A stretch of DNA of 64,000 nt, taken from Maniola hyperantus. Taxonomy: Eukaryota; Arthropoda; Insecta; Lepidoptera; Nymphalidae. Where the stretch lies: contig NC_048539.1 in NCBI RefSeq assembly GCF_902806685.2, positions 7,886,501-7,950,500 of the forward strand, in the 5' to 3' direction. The translations under genes and the position numbers were made by a program. Positions 22,425 through 34,400 of the stretch are shown here, in pieces. Under the pieces are notes generated by a model. The model worked only from the letters and a program-made list of their open reading frames with translations. It did no database searches and had not been told where the DNA came from. Each line of letters starts with the position of its first letter. Positions within the stretch are counted from its first letter, which is position 1.

Positions 22425-25400
22425 ATGTATTTTAAACCGCTTTTTATCGTGATAGTATCGCTTGCACCTTTCTTATTTACTTTACAGGGATATTTTGTTT
22501 TTGACGATTCAGAAGCTATTCTGAAGAACAAGGATGTTACCTCCGGGTCTTGGTTGGATAGTTTTAGAGACGACTTTTGGGGTACAAGCATTACGAGCAA
22601 CCACAGTCACAAGTCTTACCGGCCTTTGACAATACTTACTTTTAGGTATACTTATTTGTAGTTTTTTTCTGTACAAAGCAGTGCAGACCTCAGTCTGAAA
22701 CACATAATATAAAGCAGCAACTTGGAGGAGTATTTACATTATTGTACTAGCGTAAAAAAGTTATTTAAGTAAGCGTAAAAGGAAAAACTGACTCACTAAC
22801 TGATCTATCAACGCACAGCTCAAACTACTGAACGGATCGGGCTGAAATTCGGCATGCAGATAGCTATTATGATGTAGATGTCCGCTAAGAAAGGATTTTT
22901 TAAAATTCAGCCCCTAATGGGTTAAAATAGGGGTTTAAAATTTGTATAGTCCACACAACAGAAGATAAGCTAGTTTTTAATATAAAGAACTGTTTGAAGA
23001 TGTGATTCCTACCTAACTAACTAGTAGTGTTGTGTAAGACATGAAAGATTGAAAACCATTCCTCTATCAAATCTAATGACAAAAAACAATACAATATCTG
23101 TAAAACCAGTACAATATCTGAAAACATACCTACCTATACTGATAATAAGTAATTTTAGTTTCAATTTTCAGACTAAACTATGTTTTAAATAACCAAGAAC
23201 TATCAGCAACTCAATTTAAAGTTACAAACTTAATTTGTCATGCAGTATGCTGTATATTACTATGGAAATCTTATAATTGCATATGGGCAAAAGTAAAAAG
23301 GAAGAATGAAGAGAACAATGCAGTAGATGTGCCTTTTTTAGCATCTCTGCTGTTCTCAGTACATCCTGTGCATGTTGAGGCTGCATCTGGTATTGTCGGA
23401 AGAGCAGACCTTCTAGCAGCTATGACGTTCCTTTTATCATTCCTAATTTATGATATATCAATGAAAAATAAGAATGTATTTAATATTTATTTATTTATGG
23501 CTGTAATATTAGCGGGATTATCTATGCTGTTCAAAGAAAATGGTGTGACCATTATGGTAAGTGTTATCTTTACTTGCACAAATGTATGTATATTTTATAC
23601 TCAACCGCTGGAAGAACTCGCCAGGATTAAACCACCGGAAAGCGCTGGTCTAATCCTTCAATAAGAAGGGTAGCCTCTGAGGTGCTAGGTGTGACCATTA
23701 TGGTAAGTGTTATCTTTACTTGCACAAATGTATGTATATTTTATACTCAACCGCTGGAAGAACTCGCCAGGATTAAACCACCGGAAAGCGCTGGTCTAAT
23801 CCTTCAATAAGAAGGGTAGCCTCTGAGGTGCTAGGTGTGACCATTATGGTAAGTGTTATCTTTACTTGCACAAATGTATGTATATTTTATACTCAACCGC
23901 TGGAAGAACTCGCCAGGATTAAACCACCGGAAAGTGCTGGTCTAATCCTTCAATAAGAAGGGTAGCCTCTGAGGTGCTAGTGCTAAGCCTACAGTGCCCT
24001 GATAAAGCTCTCACTAGAATGCATAGATTCTCCTAAGAAACCTATGGCTTCTACTGTGAGCTCTATCAGGTCACTGTGGACTAAACACAATACAACCTTA
24101 AGCCTGTGTCCTGTGCTAAGTGTCCTGGAGACACAGATGTCTGCAGACTGCCAGGAGTCTGTAGAAAAAGTAGACTGTGTCTCAGAGTTTTTAACTACAT
24201 CCTTGTTTTTTATTTATTTATTGACTAGTGCGAGGCTACAATCAGACCTGATGGCAAGCTCTGTTGCTCTGTTGCTGATTGAAGGACAAATTCACAAGAA
24301 AACAATAGTATGTCAATTATAAATTGACGAATTAAAACAAAATAAATAGGTATCAATTTTCAGGGAGTATGTTGCATATATGATGCAATCCTCCATTTTA
24401 GAATGAGAAAACTTAAAAGACTGAAGAACAAAACAGATATACTAAAAAGTATACATGTGGATGTAAAATGCATTTATAGAGTAACCATAATGACTTTATT
24501 TGCAATATTTTTTCTCTATGCAAGATGGGCAGTTATGGCAGGGACTACACCAGAGTTTAAACCTTCTGATAACCCTGCAGCATTTAGTGATAATCTCTTT
24601 ACTAAGGTATGGAAAACTGCATTGTATTAATTACTAGATGATGCCCGCGACTTCGTCCGCGTGGATTTAATTTTAAAAATCCCATGGGAACTCTTTGATT
24701 TTCCAGGCTAAAAACTAATTTATATCATTCTCCAGGCTCAACCCATCATCAGCTCACTACTTGAGCATGGGTCTCCTCTCAGAATGAGAAGTGTTTGACC
24801 ATAGTCCACCACACTGGCCAAGTGAGGATTGGCAGACTTCGCACACCATTAAGAATATTATGGAGAACTCTAAGGCATGCAGGTTTCCTCACGATGTTTT
24901 CCTTCACAATCACAGGAAGTGATAATTTAATTGCTCAAAATGCATATCACTCTGAAAAGTTAGAGGTGCATAACCAAGATCGAACTCCCGACCTCCCGAA
25001 TAAAAGGCCGACATCTTAACCATTTTTAGGGCTATCACTTTTCATCGTCATCATCATTTTTAGGTCTTACGCAACATCAATTACAAAGTTTCAACTAAAT
25101 CCTGAACGAACAAATATGTTTATGTTTTGTCTTCTGAATGCGGTCTTCCAAAGCTAGGTCGCCATTCCAGCACCTTGAGACCCCAACCTCTATCGGTATG
25201 TGCCCTGCCCATTGCCACTTCAGCTTAGCAACCTGTTGAGCTCTAGTTCTCCTATGGATCTCCTCATTTCTGATTTGATCACTGATGCTTTTGTGACGAT
25301 TGTTTCAGATTGCAACCTACAATTATATTTATTTTTTAAATATTGTGCTGCTTATATGGCCACAGTGGCTGTGTTACGATTGGTCAATGGGATCTATACC

Positions 25401-28400
25401 TCTCATCAACAATGCGCTTGACTTTAGGATATTGTTTATATTTGTCATGTACCTGTACATATTCTTGTTTGTAAAAGCAGTGAGTAGTCGAAAATATGAA
25501 CGATCAAGGAAAGGGTAAGTAAGGGTAAGGGTGTCAATATGCCTGCTGAGGCTCTGCTGCCCGACGTATACTGGGTTAGGTGGCGTAGGAATAATAAATG
25601 ATTACTGAACTTTTTATTCACTGACTTATATGAACACGGCGTGTACCCTGTGGGTCGGCGCATCAGACTGCCAGACTGAACCCTGGCTCTCTCGTCTGTT
25701 TATTAATACCAAAGTATTCTGTTTACAATACAACATAGTGTTTCCATATTCAGCCTTTTTGACCCAGGCTTTTCATTTCAGAATATTACTGGCTGCATCA
25801 CTCATGATAATACCTTTTCTACCAGCAACAAATATTATCTATCCAGTGGGATTTGTGATTGCTGAAAGAATTTTATACATTCCATCTATAGGATATTGTT
25901 TACTTATTGCTATTGGATTTGAAAAAATATTACAACGTAAAAGACAATTCCAAAAGGTAATTATCACTTTTCTGACTAAATGGCTTAGGGTGAGATCTAT
26001 AGAGCGCACTCTGCGTTAGTTTAGACTTAAGACAGAGTTAAAACGAGACAGAGCTATATCTCTCACATTAACTCAATCTTAAGTCTAAGCAAAGTCAAAG
26101 TGCGCTCTATACATCCCACGCGCCCTACTAGTTTATAATATGGGTAGTGATACAATAGTGTGGTAGGTATAATAATATATATATTGGAGGGTCGATATTG
26201 AAAGAGTTCTTACTGTCTATAGACTCCGTGAAAAGAAACGTATGAGTTTTAGTCTACGGAAGGTAGCCATCTTTATTTTAGTTGTCAGAGTTGGACTTTG
26301 ACACGCACGAATTTTGTTGTCGTTCACAATTTTCTCTCGCGTTAAATTAATTAAGTATCAGATTATAGCTTAGCTAATTATTATTCTTTGAGATAGGTAG
26401 GTAGTTTCTTAATCGTGATATTTAATTCGGTGATTGTGATATAGTTAGAACAGTAATTGTTCGATGCTAATGTACATTGTGTTAAATCGTAACATCTAGT
26501 GCCATCCGGTGACTTTGTCTGCAAAGCACTATTAATAATGTTCGTGTAGTTGTTTGACGAATATGGAATACTAATTATTGGTGAATATTAGAGTAATTCG
26601 TGAGTTAACGTTTGGCTCATCAGTGGATAGATTATTATAAGGACATCCGTTAAGGTTATTTCTGCAGACGCTAGTGATTTAGAGTGTAATTGGAGATATA
26701 CCGGCAGTTGAGATAATGATTAGTTTGAAGTGATAGCTTAGTGTGATAGTAACTTGAAGTTAACTTTGATAGTAGGTACCCGCTTTAGAATCGTATAACC
26801 CGGTTGGTAAAGAATCATTGATGACTCTCGTGTAATGTTGAAATGGATTAGACAATGAGTTGCCCATGAGATCGAATAGCTTACATTCTACCTGGTTTCT
26901 GTTGTGATCGCTTATTTGGGTGGATAGTAGTCGTGGCGCGTGTGGCGCACGATGCTATGGTGTTCTGTATGCAGATGTGCACAGAGTGGAGAAGGTAGAG
27001 CTATTGCGATATTCTGAATTAGTAATGAGAAGTCAATTATAAGATCTGGTTTAGATCGTAAGAGAGTCGATGCAATGATCCTTTTAAGAGCGTTCATGAA
27101 GTTGTGATTGATTACCTTGAGATGATTAGATAACGGAGTAGGTCGTGACTTGATTGAGAGGTTGCAATAGCAATTGCGCCCTAATCACACGATGTGGTGT
27201 TTAGCTTAGGTTAGCTAGTTTAGAGTGAGGTGAGGGGTCGCTGTGAGGGGTGGTTGGAGGCGACCATAGGTAGGGTTAGGTTAGGGTGATCTGGTTGTGT
27301 TACGTTGATGGTTTCCATGTGCGATACGTTACTGAGAACTTTTTGTAAAGAACATGGATTAAAGTACCTACCTATTAATTACTACCTTCTGATGTCGGCT
27401 AAAGATGAATAATAATTATCAGCCATCCTCCTGTTCTCCGACATCAGAAGTGGGATACACGATTTATGCCCACATTTTCGAAAATCATTGCAACACTAGC
27501 TTTGTTTAAAAAAAAAAAAAAAAAAAAAAGTTACAAGATTTTTTTTTTTTTTTTTTTTATTTATTTGTGCAAGACATGTTTTCAATTTTAATACCCACAC
27601 GTGGTCTTTCTTGAAAAGCTTGATTTACTTTTGTGTGTTTTGAATAAAAAGAGAAAGAAAGAAGGATTATTTTGTGTAGAGATGCGCTAAGGAGTGGTGA
27701 AAGTGGCCGTGATTTAATGGAGTTAAACTCAAAACTCGAATCATTTATTCAAAATAGTTAAGTTTAGTTAATTTACAATTTTGACTGTCAGTTGTTGGAG
27801 TTATGTGGTATGGTGGTGATGGTGAATTGTGTAAGCTTGGAGCTAAGGCTACGAGGGTTCCAAACTACTTGGTTTCCTTACTAAATGGTTATAGCATTGG
27901 GAGTGTGATGTCCCAGCACGGTTGTCATCTAATTTAATAGCTAGTGGTCTGATGTTTTCAGCTGCTGAGATTGACTATCTAGCACTCTCAGATCATGATG
28001 CTACTTGGGCATTGGCAGTAAGGGTTGAAAAAAAAGTGCGATATAGGTCTGCATGGTCTTAATATGGGAGGGACTACAACGGGGATAATACGAAATAATT
28101 TTATTCATGAAATTTATCTAGTCCCTTACATTTTCGAATATTCGGAAAGCGTCGGCGAGGCATTTGATTCCTTTCATGATGTTGTATAACTTTTCTATGT
28201 GCTGTGTTTACCCTTTAAGAAGGTGAAAATGGATAATTGTAATAATAAAACGGTATGGTTGACTGAAGGGATTTTTGGTATAATAGAGTCACCGAGTGAC
28301 ACTGAAGCTGGGCTAAGATGAGATGAGGACTGGCTCTGTAGAGGAGTGCGCTATTCGCCTATGCAGTGTATTTGCAGACATAGTGAATCAGTCGTTTGAA

Positions 28401-31400
28401 TAAGGGGTTTTAGGGGTTGCTAGGCAACTTAAAAATTTCTATAGTTACCATTCCTGTAGCCCGTGTTAAAAAAAAAGGCGATTGATGTGGCACCGTACTA
28501 TAACATTGGTGCCAATATTAGCGGGAATGATTGGAAAGGTAATGGTGAAACGTCTCAAAAAAAAATTCGATGCCAATGGTGTGCTCGTGGATGAACGATT
28601 TGGTTTTTGCAATGACAGCTCCACTGTTGAGGATTGTTTCTGTTTAAGTGGAATAGATAATGATAGCCTGAATAACAGGGTACCTATTGCTATTATTTTT
28701 CAGGATGTGACTAAGGCTTTTGACTTTGTGAATGATAAAATATTATTGGATAAATTAGATGGATATTGTGTTGAAAGAAGAGCTTATGAATGGATAGAGT
28801 CGTATTTGAATGGACCGAAAATGTGCGCTGGGATTGCTAGAATGAAAAATAATACCAAAGGGTGTACGGATCTCCACTGGAATGTGATAAGCGAGGGGTA
28901 CCTCAGACTGTATGGTATGTGTGGTGTATTAGAATCCTTCCGTTTGAACTGACTTCAAAAACGGAGGAGGTTTTTAAATTCGCCGGAATATTTGTTTTTT
29001 TTTTGTAACTTGTATTGGTGACATTACGATAGCGACCACTGTTCGTTGTGTATTGTTTGCAGATGATAGAATAATGTTGAAGGAATGTAGGAATGGGAAT
29101 TGAACGGCGCTTTGGAGGATAATTAATTGAATTAGTAATAATGACTTGGAAGTGCGCTTAAATAAAACTAAAATGATGCAGTTCATGATCATGCGACGAT
29201 GGAGAGGGTTGATGAGTTAAAGTTTTTGGGAATAATTTGCGACAGGAACTCTAATTTGAGGGTGCACATTAGGTGTGTGTGCTGAATTGGACGAATTTGT
29301 GTATGCGTGGGGACGTCTGGTGCAGATGATATAATTGAATGCGGCTTTGGGTGCATCCCACGGATGTGTATCATCCGTGTTGTCGTATGGATTGACATTG
29401 TAGGGTAATTACGTTGATGCTAAAAGGGCATTTCGACTTCAAAGGAAGTGCATAAAGACTGTCTGTGTTATGGGTCTGTTCGATTGCTGTATGCCGTTAT
29501 AAAAAAAATGGGGGTCCTTCCACTGTGATGCATAGAGGATATGGGCGTATTTATTAGGAGATGTCAAAAATATTTCCAACGAGATTATGAGGTAAGGATG
29601 AGTGGGTCGGTTGGATGCACGAACGAGCTATGCATTTCAGAATGTCACAGTGGTACATGCATGAAAAGCGTTTGCGCTATGGCTGTAAAAAAAAAATGAA
29701 CAATAAGCTGCCGATTGACCTCAAAAGGATGAGTTTGGATGTGTATAAGGAAGAGCTTAGTGAATTGCTTTTGGAAAAGTGCTATTGCGACGTTAAAGAA
29801 TATTTGATTTATAAAAATGGGTTGTCTAAACGGCGAGGTGGCCATTTAGATGATAAACGGCGAGGTGGCTGTTTTGAAAAAAAGGGGGTTATCTAAAAGG
29901 CGAGGTGGCCATTTAGATAATAAACGGCGAGGTGGCTGTTTTGAAAAAAAGGGAGTTGTCTAAAAGGCGAGGTGGCCATTTAGATGATAAACGGCGAGGT
30001 GGCTGTTCCGATGATGGATGGACGGCGGCGTGGCCGTTTCAGCTGAGGGGAGTTAGCTTGGTGTATAGTGTGGTGGGTGTTTGGAACAGGTGATAGGATC
30101 AGTAGCGGGGTACTGCTGGAGTTCGGGTTTTATGAGACATAATTATGAGCGGTGAGTCTATTATGGCAAATGGTGCAGTGTGTTTTAGAAGTTGCTACTA
30201 TGGATAAAGTTGGGCTATGCTTTGGTTGTGTCATGCTTGTTTTATTTGTAATGGTTGTGATATGCATGCTTTAGAATATGTGGTTTGTGTGCTTGTGCTG
30301 ATTGTCAGGATGAACGAGCGGATGTTCTGACGTTTATAAAATGTTTGTGCTTGATACATACTAGCGCCCGAGGACGGTCGCATGTCAGAATGGCCGTATT
30401 GGAGGGTCGATATTGAAAGAGTTCTTACTGTCTATAGACTCCGTGAAAAGAAACGTATGAGTTTTAGTCTACGGAAGGTAGCCATCTTTATTTTAGTTGT
30501 CAGAGTTGGACTTTGACACGCACGAATTTTGTTGTCGTTCACAATTTTCTCTCGCGTTAAATTAATTAAGTATCAGATTATAGCTTAGCTAATTATTATT
30601 CTTTGAGATAGGTAGGTAGTTTCTTAATCGTGATATTTAATTCGGTGATTGTGATATAGTTAGAACAGTAATTGTTCGATGCTAATGTACATTGTGTTAA
30701 ATCGTAACATCTAGTGCCATCCGGTGACTTTGTCTGCAAAGCACTATTAATAATGTTCGTGTAGTTGTTTGACGAATATGGAATACTAATTATTGGTGAA
30801 TATTAGAGTAATTCGTGAGTTAACGTTTGGCTCATCAGTGGATAGATTATTATAAGGACATCCGTTAAGGTTATTTCTGCAGACGCTAGTGATTTAGAGT
30901 GTAATTGGAGATATACCGGCAGTTGAGATAATGATTAGTTTGAAGTGATAGCTTAGTGTGATAGTAACTTGAAGTTAACTTTGATAGTAGGTACCCGCTT
31001 TAGAATCGTATAACCCGGTTGGTAAAGAATCATTGATGACTCTCGTGTAATGTTGAAATGGATTAGACAATGAGTTGCCCATGAGATCGAATAGCTTACA
31101 TTCTACCTGGTTTCTGTTGTGATCGCTTATTTGGGTGGATAGTAGTCGTGGCGCGTGTGGCGCACGATGCTATGGTGTTCTGTATGCAGATGTGCACAGA
31201 GTGGAGAAGGTAGAGCTATTGCGATATTCTGAATTAGTAATGAGAAGTCAATTATAAGATCTGGTTTAGATCGTAAGAGAGTCGATGCAATGATCCTTTT
31301 AAGAGCGTTCATGAAGTTGTGATTGATTACCTTGAGATGATTAGATAACGGAGTAGGTCGTGACTTGATTGAGAGGTTGCAATAGCAATTGCGCCCTAAT

Positions 31401-34400
31401 CACACGATGTGGTGTTTAGCTTAGGTTAGCTAGTTTAGAGTGAGGTGAGGGGTCGCTGTGAGGGGTGGTTGGAGGCGACCATAGGTAGGGTTAGGTTAGG
31501 GTGATCTGGTTGTGTTACGTTGATGGTTTCCATGTGCGATACGTTACTGAGAACTTTTTGTAAAGAACATGGATTAAAGTACCTACCTATTAATTACTAC
31601 CTTCTGATGTCGGCTAAAGATGAATAATAATTATCAGCCATCCTCCTGTTCTCCGACATATATTAGGGATACTACAACACTAAATTCTCTAAATATTGTT
31701 TTTTAGATAGCTATTGGTATTTTCTTCTGCATAGTATTAATCTACGCAATTAAAAGCTGGCGAAGAGCATACGACTGGCAGAGCGAATACAACCTCTTTA
31801 CAAGTGCTCTTTCTGTTTGTCCGCTAAATGCTAAAGTACACTACAACGTGGCAAAAGTCGCAGATGCTAAACAAAATTCGAGTTGGGCTATGGATGAATA
31901 TAAAGAAGCTCTTAGGTGAATATTGCTATATACATAAATACACACACATACACAGGTACGCACTGCGCACTCCGATCCGACCCACGCACGACCTCTGAGG
32001 GCCTCTGATTTACATTCAAACGCTCATATAATAGGCTACTTGACTCATATCTAATTTCGTCCAATAAATGATTATTTATTATAGTATTTTGCTTAAGACA
32101 ACGAAATATATCAATAACAATTATTAAAAGCGCAGGATGGATATATAAATCCAATTTTAAAAAATACAGTTTTTATTTTTATTTGAAACTCAGAAAACGC
32201 TGTCAGCCATGATGTGACGTCATTAAATATATAAACAAACAAATGTCATCCCTATTGACTAACGTAGTATCCATATATATAAAATTTCAAGTCCTCCTGA
32301 CTAACTTATATATCAACGCACAGCCTAAACATCTAAACAGCTGGTTCTAGATACATGAAATTTGGTGGGTGTGTTCTTTGTAGGTAAAGAGAAGGTATCC
32401 ACTAGGAAAGGATTTTTTGAAATTCCACCCCTGAGTGGGTTAAATGGGGGTTTGAAATTTATGAAGTCCACGCGGGCGAAGTCACGAGCATAAGCTAGTT
32501 TTTATATATTTCTAAAAACTCATAGTAAACGTAAAAAATTATCGTTTTCTCTTTATAAATTGAATAAGTTATTAAGTAAGACTTACAACAAAGTGATCTT
32601 TGCAAAAATAAATTTGGGTTGCAGTCGTTAGTAATATAGGATCCCTTTAAGCAAGTCTTCGCGTGTTACGTATATTTATTTCACTGGGCACTCTAATCCA
32701 CAACTTTCCTGTGGTCTTTATCGATGCGTTTTTACATTCTCGGATGATACAATAACGATAATTACTATATTTTTCATGTAAACTAGTATAGAAGTCATGT
32801 TTATTAAACGTTGGTAGGTTATGCTGTTGTTTACAAATGCATGACGTCAGAGCACAGATAATCTATCGGCCAAACATGGCCGACAGTGTTTTCACCGGTC
32901 TAAGAAAAATATATTTTTAAATTAAAGTTTTACGGTTTTTAGGGCGCAAAAAAATATAGTGTTAATTTTTTTGATCTAATAGGACAAATATTTACCATTT
33001 AAGACCTACTTAAAAAAAGTGTCAACTAGCCTATTGTACATCCATATAATCACAGTCAACGTACATACCTACACTCGATTATATACTCACACATATCAGT
33101 TTACAATTCCATCCATTTCAACCCATCCCGTCCCACTACTGAGTAGGTTACCACCCTTCTCAGAATGAGAAGGGTTTGTACACGCCACCAAAAAAACGCT
33201 TTCATCCATCAAAAAACTATCCATTTATTTTTCAGACTGTATCCAGAATACTACCAAGCAATGAATAATTTAGCGAATTTATTAAAAAATAAAAAGTATT
33301 ACTCTGAAGCGGAATCATATTTAAGAAAGGCGATTTATTACAAGTAAGTCAATAATTGATTTTCTCGAAATATAATTATCCTAGTGGGAAAATAAAACAG
33401 TATTCTTAGAATGTTGAATTGTCACCTTTAAACTTTAGCATACATGATGCATTCGCCCGCGATAGCGAAGTAACTAAATTAGATTATTGGTTCAACGATT
33501 GAATTGTACAGAATTTACCTAAGAACAAACACCCTCTAAAATATTATAGTACCAGCCGCGACTTCATCTGCATGGATTTAGGCTCTTTAATAAATCCCGT
33601 GAGAACTCTTTGATTTTCCGAGATAAAAAGTATCCCATATCCAACTTCAGAATGCAAGCATCGTCAAAATCGATTCAGCGGTCGAATCGTAAAAAGGCAG
33701 CGCACAGACAGACCATTTCATGTGATTCTTTCAGAAAAGACTTCCCCGCGGCGTGGATGAATCTTGGAATAGTTTTAGCAAACACTGGACGTTACCACGA
33801 ATCGCAGAGCGCTTACAAAACAGCACTACGCTATAGAAAAAACTATCCAGATTGTTTCTACAATTTGGGCAATTTGGTAATTATGTGTTTATTCACGACT
33901 AGCTGCAGCACGCGATTTCGTCCGTTCAAAAATAATTATTGAGATAAAAAGTAGTCTAATGTGCATCTATTTCTGTACTAAATTTCGTGCAGTGTACTAA
34001 ACGTAACTAATGAGAACTCATTTTTATTAAACAACTTAAAAATTGTGCTATACCTACGCAGTATTGTTATATTTTTAAACATTTGATAAGAGGTTTCATT
34101 CTCATTCAGAATTTAAAATAATAAAATCTAAAAATACCCCTATGTTAGGGTGCATTTAAAGAACCTTGTTAGCAGTATGAAACAGTCCAAGCAAGTGGGA
34201 GAAAAATAATAAAATAAATATTTTTTGGTTGGTTTATGTTTTAGTATTTGGAAATGAACAGGACTGATAAGGCAGTGGAGAACTGGTACCAAGCAATAAA
34301 TTCAAATCCAAAACATGTTTCGGCCTGGACCAACTTACTAGCATTGTTGGATAACACAGGTAGGTATATGCGATATCAGACCTTCTCCAAGCAGTCTTGT

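Larger units (their letters stand above)
26185..31658 (+). mobile_element. LTR-bounded composite retroelement in TMTC4 intron 5
   Basis: Two direct repeats of 1259 bp bound a 2956-bp interior. The element starts TGGAGGG and ends CCGACA (TG...CA). The 5-bp duplications TATAT lie at 26180-26184 and 31659-31663. No gag, protease, integrase or LTR-type reverse transcriptase is visible. There is no clear polypurine tract before the right repeat; a possible primer-binding TGG lies 8 bases after the left repeat (27451). The interior is a decayed non-LTR (LINE) coding region plus a minisatellite, so the element must be non-autonomous. Confidence 0.85.

Noticed and set aside
26912..27097. 61-codon frame, repeated at 31127-31312
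   Set aside because: It occurs identically in both terminal repeats because the repeats are identical; no protein features.
27451..27470. Primer-binding site after the left LTR
   Set aside because: TGG is present but I cannot match the following bases to a tRNA with confidence, and no polypurine tract was found at the other end.
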